This document shows, in pieces, positions 34,202 to 43,514 of a stretch of DNA of 64,000 bases. The number at the start of each line of letters is the position of its first letter. Positions within the stretch are counted from its first letter, which is position 1. The notes beneath the pieces are model-generated. The model saw nothing but the letters and a program-made list of their open reading frames with translations. It did no database searches and was not told the origin of the DNA. Source of the stretch: Peptoniphilus asaccharolyticus DSM 20463 (GTDB lineage: Bacteria; Bacillota; Clostridia; Tissierellales; Peptoniphilaceae); NCBI RefSeq assembly GCF_900176115.1, contig NZ_FWWR01000009.1, positions 1-64,000 of the forward strand, read 5' to 3'. The position numbers were made by a program, and so were the translations under genes.

Positions 34202-34750
34202 ATGGCAAATATTAGTAGAACAAAGGTAATCACAGGAAAAGACACAAGACTTTCATATTTTAATGGCTGGGAGCCAAAGTCAATTAATGGAGGACCTGAG
34301 AAGTATAGTGTATCTCTTCTTATTCCAAAGGATGATAAAGAAACAATTACGGCAATTGAAAAGGCGATTGATGCTGCAATCGAAGAAGGAATTGGTAAGT
34401 TTGGTGGAAAGAAACCAAACAAGGCCGCTATTAAATTACCTCTTCGTGATGGAGATATTGAGCGTGATGATGAGGCATATAAAGGTCATTATTTCATCAA
34501 CGCAAATAGCGTGACAGCACCTCAAATTGTAGATAAAGCTGTAAAACCTATTCTTGATAGAAGCGAAGTATATTCAGGCTGTTATGCTCGTGTATCAATT
34601 AGCTTTTATGCCTTTAATTCAAATGGAAATAAAGGTATCGCCTGCGGTCTTGGAAACATTCAAAAGATTAGAGATGGTGAGCCACTTGGTGGAAGAAGTA
34701 ATGCTGCTGATGATTTTACAAGCCTTGAAGATGATGACTTCTTGGCATAG
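34202..34750 (+). CDS. DUF2815 single-stranded DNA-binding protein
   Basis: 182 aa. Starts MANISRTKVITGKDTRLSYF, contains WEPKSINGGPEKYSVSLLIP and VYSGCYARVSISFYAFNSNG, ends in an acidic tail (DDFTSLEDDDFLA) like SSB C-termini. DUF2815 proteins have an OB-like fold and replace SSB in phages. Located between the nuclease and the polymerase, as is usual for the module. Confidence 0.88.
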   Translation: MANISRTKVITGKDTRLSYFNGWEPKSINGGPEKYSVSLLIPKDDKETITAIEKAIDAAIEEGIGKFGGKKPNKAAIKLPLRDGDIERDDEAYKGHYFINANSVTAPQIVDKAVKPILDRSEVYSGCYARVSISFYAFNSNGNKGIACGLGNIQKIRDGEPLGGRSNAADDFTSLEDDDFLA

Positions 34751-34759
34751 GAGGTCATT

Positions 34760-34876
34760 ATGACATTAATTGATTGGTTTATCGCTATTTTCATCGGCAC
34801 ATGGCTTTTGGATTTTGTAGCAAAAACACTGGTAAGTCTTTATCTAGACATCAGAGAAAAGATAAACAGAAAGTAA
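34760..34876 (+). CDS. 38-aa single-pass membrane peptide
   Basis: MTLIDWFIAIFIGTWLLDFV then AKTLVSLYLDIREKINRK. GGAGGT 7 nt before ATG. One hydrophobic helix (about 5-27) and a basic tail. Translated between the SSB and polymerase genes. Function unknown. Confidence 0.5.
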   Translation: MTLIDWFIAIFIGTWLLDFVAKTLVSLYLDIREKINRK

Positions 34877-34928
34877 CATGGTGGGTGGCACTAATCTGCC
34901 ACCCTTATTTTTATTGGAGGTGAAGAAG

Positions 34929-36917
34929 ATGGATAACATCTCTATAGATATCGAAACCTATAGTAGTGTAGACCTTAAAAAATGTGGTGTATATAAATAT
35001 GCCGAATCAGAAGATTTTGAAATACTCTTATTTGCTTACAGCGTTGATGGGAGTGAAGTTAAAGTCATAGATTTAGCAAAAGGAGAGGAAATTCCTGTTG
35101 AAATATTGGACGCACTCACTGATGAGAAAATAAGTAAATGGGCATTTAATGCACAATTTGAGAGAGTTTGTTTATCAAGGTATTTAATGGATAAAGGCAC
35201 CAGTCTAGATCCTTTCTATGATAATCATGAACTTAGTACATCAAAGGCTATGTTTTTAAATCCGACTTCTTGGAAATGTACCATGATTTGGTCAGCAACA
35301 CTAGGACTTCCACTATCTCTTGAAGGAGTGGGTGCTGTACTTGGACTTGATAAGCAGAAACTAAGTGAAGGTAAGAGCCTAATAAAGTATTTCTGTGTGC
35401 CTTGCACTCCGACAAAAACTAACGGAGGAAGAACAAGGAATCTGTACTTTCATGATGAAGAAAAGTGGGAACAATTCAAATCATATAACAAGCGTGATGT
35501 GGAAGTAGAAATGGGAATTCAAGCAAAACTATCAAAGTTTCCTGTTTCAGAAGATATATGGGATGAGTTTTATTTAGACCAGGAAATAAATGATAGGGGC
35601 ATTGCTATTGATCCTGTACTTGTTGAATCAGCAATCAAATTAGATAGCGATGTAAAGGCTAGTCTTATGCAAAAGCTAACAGAAATTACTGGACTTGAAA
35701 ATCCTAACTCAGTTCTTCAGATGAGAAACTGGTTATCGGAGCATGGACTTGAAATGGAGTCTCTAGGCAAAAAGGAAGTAGCAAAAGAAATAAAGACTGC
35801 ATCAAAAGAACTTGCTGAGGTTCTTACTTTAAGACAGCAGTTATCCAAGTCTTCTGTTAAGAAGTATACAGCCATGAAAAATGCTGCCTGTACAGATAAT
35901 AGGGAAAGAGGAATGTTTCGATATTATGGTGCGAATAGAACCGGAAGATTTGCAGGAAGACTTGTTCAATTGCAAAACCTACCACAAAACCATCTACTAG
36001 ACTTAGCTGAGGCAAGAGCACTTGTAAGAGAGAAAAATGTAGATTCACTTGAAATGCTATATGAAGATATCCCAGATACTTTATCTCAACTGATTAGAAC
36101 TGCCTTTGTGCCACAGAACAATAACAAATTTATTGTAGCTGACTTTTCAGCTATTGAAGCGAGAGTCCTTGCATGGCTTGCAGTGGAAAAATGGAGAATG
36201 AAAGTCTTTGAAGAAGGTAAAGATATCTACTGTTCATCGGCAAGTCAGATGTTTGGAGTTCCTGTTGAAAAGCATGGTGTAAATAGTCATCTTAGGCAGA
36301 AAGGTAAAATTGCAGAACTCGCACTTGGCTATGGTGGTTCGGTAGGTGCCTTAAAAGCTATGGGAGCACTTGATATGGGACTTACTGAAGAAGAACTTCA
36401 GCCACTGGTTGATGCTTGGAGAAACTCAAATCCTATGATTACTAGCCTTTGGTGGGATGTTGATAGAGCGGTCAAAACTTGTATAAAGCAAAGAATAGAT
36501 ACTAAGACTCATGGCATTACATTCTCATGGAAAAGTGGATTTTTATTTATAGAACTTCCTTCAGGAAGAAAACTTGCCTATGTAAAACCTAGAATTGGCG
36601 AGAATAAATTCGGTGGCGAGTCAGTTACTTATGAAGGTGTCGGTAATGCTAAAAAGTGGGAAAGACTGGAAAGTTATGGTCCTAAATTTGTAGAAAACAT
36701 TATTCAAGGGACTGCGAGAGATATTTTGCTTTTTGCTATGAAGACATTAAGAAACTGCCAGATTGTAGCACATGTCCATGATGAAATAATTATAGAAGCT
36801 GATAAAAGAATGAGCCTTACTGCAGTATGTGAGCAAATGGGAAGAACACCACCTTGGGCGAAGGGATTACTTCTTCGTGCAGATGGTTACGAATGCGAAT
36901 TTTATAAAAAAGATTAA
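34929..36917 (+). CDS. Phage family A DNA polymerase
   Basis: 662 aa from ATG 34929 (GGAGGTGAAGAAG upstream). N-terminal 3'-5' exonuclease domain (ISIDIETYSSVDLKKCGVYK, WAFNAQFERVCLSRYL, YNKRDVEVE). The polymerase domain has motif A IVADFSAIEARVLAW, motif B RQKGKIAELALGYGGSVGAL and motif C VAHVHDEIIIEAD. No 5' nuclease domain, typical for phage PolA-type enzymes. Replicates the phage or element DNA. Confidence 0.93.
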   Translation: MDNISIDIETYSSVDLKKCGVYKYAESEDFEILLFAYSVDGSEVKVIDLAKGEEIPVEILDALTDEKISKWAFNAQFERVCLSRYLMDKGTSLDPFYDNHELSTSKAMFLNPTSWKCTMIWSATLGLPLSLEGVGAVLGLDKQKLSEGKSLIKYFCVPCTPTKTNGGRTRNLYFHDEEKWEQFKSYNKRDVEVEMGIQAKLSKFPVSEDIWDEFYLDQEINDRGIAIDPVLVESAIKLDSDVKASLMQKLTEITGLENPNSVLQMRNWLSEHGLEMESLGKKEVAKEIKTASKELAEVLTLRQQLSKSSVKKYTAMKNAACTDNRERGMFRYYGANRTGRFAGRLVQLQNLPQNHLLDLAEARALVREKNVDSLEMLYEDIPDTLSQLIRTAFVPQNNNKFIVADFSAIEARVLAWLAVEKWRMKVFEEGKDIYCSSASQMFGVPVEKHGVNSHLRQKGKIAELALGYGGSVGALKAMGALDMGLTEEELQPLVDAWRNSNPMITSLWWDVDRAVKTCIKQRIDTKTHGITFSWKSGFLFIELPSGRKLAYVKPRIGENKFGGESVTYEGVGNAKKWERLESYGPKFVENIIQGTARDILLFAMKTLRNCQIVAHVHDEIIIEADKRMSLTAVCEQMGRTPPWAKGLLLRADGYECEFYKKD

Positions 36918-36923
36918 TAGAAA

Positions 36924-36963
36924 CGTCAGATTTTGACCTTTCCCAAGGCTACCTAATAGGAGG
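36924..36963 (+). repeat. 40-bp dispersed repeat, copy B
   Basis: See copy A at 32466. Copy B is followed by the complementary arm, so that AAGGCTACCT and AGGTAGCCTT (about 36945-36970) form a perfect 10-bp hairpin just before the next gene, a terminator or attenuator for the polymerase transcript. Confidence 0.75.
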
Positions 36964-36971
36964 TAGCCTTT

Positions 36972-37373
36972 ATGAATTTAGAAGAAAAAGAAAAGATAAA
37001 AAAACTGAGAGAAGAAGGTCTAGGATATAAGAAAATCTCAAATGAACTTGGGATAAGTGTAAATACCATTAAATCGTTCTGCAGAAATAACAACTTAGCT
37101 GGAACCTTTACTCCCAAGAAATGTTATTGCAAAGGGTGTGGAAAAGAAATCATTCAAAAAGAGCGTACCAAGAAAAAGATATTCTGCAGTGAGGAGTGTA
37201 AAAGAAAGTGGTGGAACAGAAATAGGGCAAAACTGGATAAGACAAAACTTGAAGAACATGCCTGTCTTAATTGCCATAAACCATTTAAGGCCTATCCTCA
37301 TGAAAACAGAAAATACTGCTGTCATACCTGCTATATAGAGGATAGGTTTAGAGGCGGTGATGGTGATGAATAA
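36972..37373 (+). CDS. HTH/zinc-finger regulator upstream of recombinases
   Basis: 133 aa. N-terminal sigma/resolvase-type HTH (LREEGLGYKKISNELGISVN, TIKSFCRNNN), then two zinc-ribbon-like units, CKGCGKEI...FCSEECKRKW and CLNCHKPF...YCCHTCY. This combination is frequent directly upstream of large serine recombinases in Firmicutes elements and probably regulates them. Overlaps the next gene. Confidence 0.75.
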   Translation: MNLEEKEKIKKLREEGLGYKKISNELGISVNTIKSFCRNNNLAGTFTPKKCYCKGCGKEIIQKERTKKKIFCSEECKRKWWNRNRAKLDKTKLEEHACLNCHKPFKAYPHENRKYCCHTCYIEDRFRGGDGDE

Positions 37374-37542
37374 AGAGGAACACGCTGAAATGATGTATCA
37401 ATTATCTATCTCCATTGCTGTAAAAATGCTCAAAAATCACATTATAAATAAGGAAGAATTCGAAGAAATGAATTGTATCTTACTGGAAAAATATCATCCA
37501 TTTATAGGGGAGCTTTTCTCACTAAATGACTTGATATATTAA
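37357..37542 (+). CDS. SHOCT-like small protein
   Basis: About 60 aa with MLKNHIINKEEFEEMNCILL, the short SHOCT-type helix pair, and KYHPFIGELFS. Commonly encoded between the HTH protein and serine recombinases of the same class. May modulate the recombinases; unproven. Several possible starts (37357-37366). Confidence 0.65.
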   Translation: MMVMNKEEHAEMMYQLSISIAVKMLKNHIINKEEFEEMNCILLEKYHPFIGELFSLNDLIY

Positions 37543-37585
37543 GCGTTTAGAGTGATGTATATACACTGACAAAGGAGGTAGACCA

Positions 37586-39361
37586 ATGAAAAAAGTACAA
37601 AAAATCGATGTGAAAAAGCCACTCATCGAAACAAGAAAAAAGGTTGCTGCCTATGCCAGAGTATCTATGGAAACTGATAGACTTAAGCATTCCTTATCTG
37701 CACAGATAAGTTATTACAGCAAACTTATTCAAAATAATCCTGAATGGGAATTTAAAGGCGTTTATTCTGATTATGGTATATCAGGAACAAGCACAGCTAA
37801 AAGACCAGGCTTTATGGAAATGATGGAAGAGTGTGAAAAAGGAAATATCGATATTATCCTTACAAAATCCATCAAGCGTTTTGCAAGAAACACAGTTGAC
37901 CTTTTGGAAGTAGTAAGACACCTTAAATCAAAGGGAATTGAAGTTATATTTGAAAATGAAAACATCAATTCATTAAGTGGTGATGGGGAGCTGATGCTTT
38001 CCATCCTAGCTTCATTTGCACAGGAAGAATCAAGGTCCATTTCAGAAAACGTGAAATGGGGGACAGTAAAAAGATTTAAACAAGGCATACCAAATGGCAG
38101 ATTTAATGTATTCGGATATGTTTGGGAAGGCGATAAACTCGTAATTGTTGAGGAAGAGGCTGAGATTGTAAAAAGAATATATTCAGAATATCTTTCTGGA
38201 AAATCAAGAATGAAGATTGAGAAGATGTTTGCTGAAGAAGGGATAACAACTAGGCGAGGCTATAGATGGGTAGATTCTAATATAAAAGTAATCCTAAGAA
38301 ACATCACTTACACAGGAAACCTGCTATTTCAAAAAGAATATGTAGTTGATCCTATCACTAAAAAGCGAAAGCTTAATAGGGGTGAACTACCTCAATATTA
38401 TGTAGAAAATACACATGAGGCAATTATTCCAAAAGAAACCTATGACAAAGTGCAGGTTGAAATGGAAAGAAGAAGGACTGCTGGGGCAATAGGAAACCCT
38501 GCAATACCGACAACTGAAATGACCGGAAAGATACGATGCCCACATTGTGGTAAGAATTTTCAAAGTAGTGTTAGGAATTTAGTAAATGGAAAAAACAAGT
38601 ATTGGGTTTGTGCCACAAGAAAAGCAGGACACGGTAATCCATGTCATACCGGTGATATAAACGATAGGCTAATAAAAGAAATTATCTGTGAAGTTTTAGA
38701 AATTGAAGATTATGCTCCTGAGATTTTTACTAAAGAAATAGATCATATTGATGTGATTAAAAAAGAAAAATTTATATTCTACCTTACAAATGGAAGAATA
38801 GTTGAAAAAGCATATAGAAAGATAGACAGAAAGAAATATTTTACTGAAGAAGTTAGAGCAAAAATATCGGAGCAAAGAAAAAATAAACATAATTATCATA
38901 GAAAAAATCCAGCTACACCTTTCACAGGACTAATTGAATGTGATAGATGTGGTAATTCATTTAATGCTCTAAAAACAACACTAAAGACAGGGGAGAAAAT
39001 AACATACCTTTCATGCAGAACAAAAAGAAGTGAATGCCCACATAACTCAATTCAAGAAGGAACGCTTAAAAAGCTATTATGTGAGGTGTTAGAACTTGAT
39101 GAGTTTGATGAGAAGGTAATGGATGAAAAAATCCAAAGGATCTACATTGCTGATAATAAAGTAAGGTTTAAGTTCAAAGATGACCATGAGGAAATAAGGA
39201 CGTATCTTGAGAAGAAACGTGGTACTCCTTGGACTAAGGAAAGACACGAAAAGCAGATTCTTCAAATGCATGAATACTGGAAAAATGAGGAACACAGAAA
39301 AGAAGCAAGCGAGAGAATGAAGAAGATAAGGAGTGAGAAAAAATGGTCAATAAGAAAGTAA
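37586..39361 (+). CDS. Large serine recombinase 1
   Basis: 591 aa. Resolvase domain (residues 15-155) with the nucleophile in AYARVSMETDRLKHSL and KSIKRFARNT. The recombinase domain (170-290) includes GFMEMMEECEKG upstream and YAEIVKRIYSEYLSGKS-like sequence. Two zinc-ribbon signatures are present (CPHCGKNF, CDRCGNSF). Integrates or excises the prophage by serine recombination. Overlaps the second recombinase by 19 bp, which starts in another frame. Confidence 0.92.
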   Translation: MKKVQKIDVKKPLIETRKKVAAYARVSMETDRLKHSLSAQISYYSKLIQNNPEWEFKGVYSDYGISGTSTAKRPGFMEMMEECEKGNIDIILTKSIKRFARNTVDLLEVVRHLKSKGIEVIFENENINSLSGDGELMLSILASFAQEESRSISENVKWGTVKRFKQGIPNGRFNVFGYVWEGDKLVIVEEEAEIVKRIYSEYLSGKSRMKIEKMFAEEGITTRRGYRWVDSNIKVILRNITYTGNLLFQKEYVVDPITKKRKLNRGELPQYYVENTHEAIIPKETYDKVQVEMERRRTAGAIGNPAIPTTEMTGKIRCPHCGKNFQSSVRNLVNGKNKYWVCATRKAGHGNPCHTGDINDRLIKEIICEVLEIEDYAPEIFTKEIDHIDVIKKEKFIFYLTNGRIVEKAYRKIDRKKYFTEEVRAKISEQRKNKHNYHRKNPATPFTGLIECDRCGNSFNALKTTLKTGEKITYLSCRTKRSECPHNSIQEGTLKKLLCEVLELDEFDEKVMDEKIQRIYIADNKVRFKFKDDHEEIRTYLEKKRGTPWTKERHEKQILQMHEYWKNEEHRKEASERMKKIRSEKKWSIRK

Positions 39362-40920
39362 CAACAATACCTGCAACCATTAGTAAATTTAATCTGACTC
39401 CAATTAATGAAGTGAAAAAAAGAAGAGTTGCAGGATATGCCAGAGTATCAACTGATAGCGAAGAACAGCAAACTTCCTATGAGGCACAGGTTGATTACTA
39501 TACAAACTACATTAAAAGTAGAGAAGATTGGGAGTTCGTACAAGTTTATACAGATGAGGGAATATCAGCTACCAACACCAAAAAGCGTGATGGTTTTAAG
39601 CGAATGGTAAAAGATGCCCTTGATGGAAAGATAGACCTTATTGTTACTAAGTCAGTTAGCAGATTTGCCAGAAATACCGTAGATAGCTTATCTACCATCA
39701 GAAAGTTAAAGGAACATGGAACGGAGGTATTCTTTGAAAAAGAAAATATCTGGACTTTTGATAGCAAGGGAGAACTGCTTATTACAATTATGTCCAGTCT
39801 TGCTCAAGAAGAATCAAGGTCTATTTCAGAAAACTGTACATGGGGCCAAAGAAAGAGATTTGCTGATGGTAAGGTGACCGTACCGTTTGAAAGATTTCTA
39901 GGTTATGACAGGGGAGAAGATGGCAACTTAGTGGTAAATCCAGAGCAAGCCAAAGTTGTAAAAAAGATTTATAGGCTTTTCCTTCAAGGATATTCACCAT
40001 TTGGAATTGCTAAAGAACTGACGGAAGAAGGAATATTAACACCCGGTGGAAAAAAGAAATGGTCAGCAGGGACAGTTAATGCGATTTTAAGAAATGAGAA
40101 ATACAAAGGGGATGCACTACTTCAAAAGTCATTCACAGTGGACTTTCTAACTAAGGAAAAGAAAAAGAATGAAGGGGAGATTCCTCAATACTATGTAACT
40201 GGAAATCATGAAGCAATAATTCCAACAAGTACATTTGATAGGGTGCAGAGATTACTAGAACGAAGAAAAGCTGGTAAGAACCGAATTTCAAGCGTTAGCA
40301 TTTACTCTAGCAAGATTAAATGTGGAGATTGTGGGTCTTGGTACGGGTCAAAGACATGGCATTCAACCAGTAAGTACCGTCAGAAGATTTGGCAGTGTAA
40401 TCATAAGTTTGAAGAGAAATGTAGCACTCCACATTTAACTGAAGAAGAAATCCAAAACTTATTTTTACAGGCAGTTAATAAGCTGGTCAAGAACAAGAAG
40501 GAAATTATCAGCAACCATAAAGAAATGGCAAAGATAATCTTTGATACTTCAGTGCTTGAGAAAGAAAAGATAGAGCTTGAAGAAGAACTTAACATTGTAG
40601 CTGAACAGGTAAATGACTGTATAAACGAGAATGCTAGAAAAGTTCAAAACCAAGATGAGTATGAAGTAAGATACACAAGCCTAGTAAATAGATTTAATAC
40701 TACAAAGACTAGGCTGGATGAAATCAAGCAGACCATCATAGAAAAGCAGTCTAAGCGTGATGAGGTAGAGGACTTTATACAGGAACTTGAAAAGCAAGAA
40801 CTTATGCCAGAGTTTGATAAAAATGTATGGCTTAGCATGGTAGACTGCCTTACGATTCATCATGATGGAAAAGTTGAATTTACATTCCTTGATGGCAGCC
40901 AGGTAGAATTAAATAGCTAG
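39343..40920 (+). CDS. Large serine recombinase 2
   Basis: 525 aa. Catalytic region AGYARVSTDSEEQQTSYEAQ, then SRFARNTVDSLS, recombinase domain (TEEGILTPGGKKKWSAGTVN), one zinc ribbon (CGDCGSWYG, CNHKFEEKC) and a coiled coil at about 405-490. Paired with recombinase 1 in one operon, as in some Firmicutes elements that need more than one serine recombinase. The attachment site should lie near this end. Confidence 0.92.
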   Translation: MVNKKVTTIPATISKFNLTPINEVKKRRVAGYARVSTDSEEQQTSYEAQVDYYTNYIKSREDWEFVQVYTDEGISATNTKKRDGFKRMVKDALDGKIDLIVTKSVSRFARNTVDSLSTIRKLKEHGTEVFFEKENIWTFDSKGELLITIMSSLAQEESRSISENCTWGQRKRFADGKVTVPFERFLGYDRGEDGNLVVNPEQAKVVKKIYRLFLQGYSPFGIAKELTEEGILTPGGKKKWSAGTVNAILRNEKYKGDALLQKSFTVDFLTKEKKKNEGEIPQYYVTGNHEAIIPTSTFDRVQRLLERRKAGKNRISSVSIYSSKIKCGDCGSWYGSKTWHSTSKYRQKIWQCNHKFEEKCSTPHLTEEEIQNLFLQAVNKLVKNKKEIISNHKEMAKIIFDTSVLEKEKIELEEELNIVAEQVNDCINENARKVQNQDEYEVRYTSLVNRFNTTKTRLDEIKQTIIEKQSKRDEVEDFIQELEKQELMPEFDKNVWLSMVDCLTIHHDGKVEFTFLDGSQVELNS

Positions 40921-40972
40921 AAACCAAAATAGACACTTCAATAAAATTGGTGAGGTGCCTGTTTTGGTTTAT
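40921..40972. terminator. Large hairpin terminator after recombinases
   Basis: AAACCAAAA at 40921 pairs with TTTTGGTTT ending at about 40970, with partial pairing continuing inside. A run of A on one side and T on the other makes it work in both directions. It probably closes the prophage transcription unit. Confidence 0.7.
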
Positions 40973-41033
40973 AGGTAGCCTGTTTGAGGGTATAATATAT
41001 CACAAGAATAATTCGAAAAAGGATGTGAGATTT

Positions 41034-41930
41034 TTGGCAAATAAGAACTATACAAAGCAAATCATTAATGACTACTGTGTTTTAGATACAGAAACAACAG
41101 GATTATCTTCGTACTATGATGAAGTTATAGAAATTGGGATACTAAAGATAAGAGATAATGAAATCGTAGATAGATATTCTCAATTAATAAAGCCAGAGTA
41201 TGAGATTGATCCATTTATTACGGATTTAACAGGTATAACAAATGAGATGGTAAAAGATATGCCATCTATAGATTTTGTGATGAATGATGTAATATCTTTT
41301 ATTGGAGATGATGTAATAATTGGCCATAATACATCTTTTGACATAAGGTTTTTAAATGCTGGCTTTAACATTGAGTTAGGTAACCAATATATGGATACTA
41401 TGCAATTTGCAAGAAAACTTTTCCCAGAATTAAAACATCATAGGCTTTCAGATTTGACAGCATATTTGGGTCTTTCGAATAATGAACACCGTTCTATAGC
41501 AGACTGTATTGCTACAAAAGAATTATACGACTCAATAAAAGATACTATGAAAAAAAGAGGTGTAGAAATACAAGACTTATGGGTTAAGTCTGCTCATGGT
41601 GGAAAAGGTATAGATATCAAATCAATTCAACCAACTGAGGTTGAAATAGATGAGGACAATTTTTTCTATAATCGACATGTTGTATTTACTGGTAAATTAG
41701 AAAAAATGGTTAGACAGGATGCAATGCAAATTGTTGTTAATTTGGGAGGCATACTAGATAACAGTGTTACAAAATCCACCAACTATCTAATACTCGGGAA
41801 TAATGATTATAATGCAATTCTAAAAGGAGAAAAATCATCTAAGCATAAAAAAGCTGAAAAATTAAAATTGGATGGCCAGGATATAGAAATCATTGATGAA
41901 TTTACATTTTATGATTTGCTTGAAAATTGA
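41034..41930 (+). CDS. DnaQ-like 3'-5' exonuclease with BRCT domain
   Basis: 298 aa from TTG 41034 (AAGGATGTGAG upstream). The DEDDh exonuclease core has VLDTETTGLSS, IIGHNTSFDIRFL and HRSIADCIATKELYD. The C-terminal BRCT domain (about 210-298) reads HVVFTGKLEKMVRQDAMQIV, NLGGILDNSVTKSTNYLILG. This resembles PolC-exonuclease/BRCT accessory proteins involved in DNA repair or replication. The frame is open back to 40947 but that part crosses a terminator. Outside the recombinase operon, so it may be host or element cargo. Confidence 0.85.
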   Translation: MANKNYTKQIINDYCVLDTETTGLSSYYDEVIEIGILKIRDNEIVDRYSQLIKPEYEIDPFITDLTGITNEMVKDMPSIDFVMNDVISFIGDDVIIGHNTSFDIRFLNAGFNIELGNQYMDTMQFARKLFPELKHHRLSDLTAYLGLSNNEHRSIADCIATKELYDSIKDTMKKRGVEIQDLWVKSAHGGKGIDIKSIQPTEVEIDEDNFFYNRHVVFTGKLEKMVRQDAMQIVVNLGGILDNSVTKSTNYLILGNNDYNAILKGEKSSKHKKAEKLKLDGQDIEIIDEFTFYDLLEN

Positions 41931-41960
41931 TGTTTTTTTACTTAATAAATTCACTTTGGG

Positions 41961-41983
41961 CGGTAGCGATACCGTCTTTTTCT
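41961..41983 (+). terminator. Terminator after the DnaQ-BRCT gene
   Basis: CGGTA-GCGA-TACCG stem-loop followed by TCTTTTTCT, inside an outer GGGC/GCCC pair. Confidence 0.6.
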
Positions 41984-42022
41984 ATGCCCAAATATAAAAA
42001 GTTTCAGAGTATATAGGGATAG

Positions 42023-42196
42023 TTTCAGAGTTCAAAGGAAAAGTTTAATTGTATCAAAGACGGTAAGATACTAGATCCTGCTGATGGGTTTCATGTCATA
42101 ATAGTGATAGAGGCAAATAGTTATGTAAATACAAGGAGTTCAAGACTTCTACCAAAGTTTAAAACTCAAAAAATAAATAGTTGGTGTGCTGCTTAG
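42023..42196 (+). pseudogene. Gene fragment upstream of repA
   Basis: 57 codons without a start, reading FNCIKDGKILDPADGFHVII, VIEANSYVNTRSSRLLPKFK, then SWCAA and stop. Looks like the conserved C-terminal end of a conjugative-element protein; I cannot name the family. The rest of 41939-42352 holds no other gene. Confidence 0.4.
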
Positions 42197-42352
42197 AGTA
42201 TCTATTTTAATAATGGATATTGTAAATAGCATACCAATAAAACTAAGGATTCTTTAAAGAGTCTTATTTTGTGATGAAAATTTAATATGTAAATCTCAGA
42301 CGATAGAAAGCAATAATTCTGTCGTTTTTTATTTCAAAGAAAGGAGGCAGGA

Positions 42353-43131
42353 ATGAATTTTGATTTTTTTTATAATAGGCAATCTGAAATGTATAACTTC
42401 ATTAGGTTACCTATGGTATTAATGGAAGATGAGATTTTTGAGAGCATTTCTATTGAAGCAAAAGTTTTGTATTCATATATGCTTAATCGAATGGGTCTGT
42501 CATATAAAAATGGCTGGATAGATGATGATGGAAAAGTCTTTATTTATTACATAATTGAAAGTATAAAAGATCAATTTAATTGTGCGAGTGAAAAAGCAAA
42601 TAAATTAATAGCTGAACTTGATATTAAATCAGGAATAGGACTGATTGAAAAGAAAAGACAAGACAAGGACTGGGAAAGCCTAATAGAATTTATGTTAAAG
42701 ACTTTATGAGCATATTTAATAATATGGAATTAAAAAATCAAGAAGTTCGAAAAACAAAATTCCAGAAGTTCGATAATCGAAATTCAAGAGATTCGAATAT
42801 CGAAAGTCAAGATTTCCGAAAATCGGAAGGTAACTATAACAATATTAGAAATAATGAGTTAAGAAATAATGATTTTAATAAAGGGCAAAAACCTTATGGA
42901 ATATATAAAAACATATTTTTGACTGATGAAGAATACAAGGACTTAACAAATGAGTTAGGAAGTAGAATTAGTGAATACATTGATAGGTTGTCGTCTTATA
43001 TGAAAGCAAATAACAGAGTTTATCAAGATCACAAGGCAACAATAATTAATTGGTATCTTAATGATCAGGCAAAAAATATTAATGAAAAATCAACAAGAAA
43101 AATGAATTACGATATAGGAGAGAGTTTATGA
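42353..43131 (+). pseudogene. repA: RepA-type replication initiator, frameshifted
   Basis: RepA_N-family initiator of Tn1549-like conjugative elements. N-terminal DNA-binding part is YNRQSEMYNFIRLPMVLMED, IEAKVLYSYMLNRMGLSYKN. A tandem AGACA duplication (42656-42660 and 42661-42665) shifts the frame so that the first part stops at 42709. Removing one copy restores RQGLGKPNRIYVKDFMSIFN and the second part (EVRKTKFQKFDNRNSRDSNI, then FLTDEEYKDL). Without a helicase loader and relaxase nearby, it is a remnant. Confidence 0.85.
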
Positions 43132-43514
43132 AAATCTTAAAAGATTTTGTATTAAGAGAAAGTGATGTTGAAAGAAATGGACATATATGCTAGAATTAAA
43201 AATTAATAATTGTTATCATTTGTAATCTTAAATATATAGGAGGAGGATTGAAAGAAAAAAAACCAGAGACCCTGCCATAGATGAGGAAAGCATCCGGGCA
43301 ATAGACCACCATAAGCTGGCCATTAAAGCAGAAGCCGTTTATCAGTAAGCTAAAGTGATGGGGAAGACATGGATATCGAATATGATAGGAAGAAAAGCAA
43401 ATGAATTTAAGGGAAAAGTAGCAATACTACATAACTTTAAAGACATTGTAATTATTCAGACCAAGGTGGAATAGTTATAGGATTTAAAAAATTAATAAAA
43501 ATAAGGAGGATTTT
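43128..43514 (+). other. Decayed element sequence before the subtilase
   Basis: Begins with a 21-aa truncated frame (MKILKDFVLRESDVERNGHI) overlapping the repA stop. From about 43270 a frame reads RDPAIDEESIRAIDHHKLAI then AEAVYQ, a stop, and then continues without stop for about 40 codons, suggesting a broken gene of unknown family. AAGGAGG at the end belongs to the subtilase gene. Confidence 0.45.

Noticed and set aside
40921-40972. Attachment site core of the prophage
   Set aside because: The sequence is a terminator hairpin; no matching repeat was found at the left side of the prophage.
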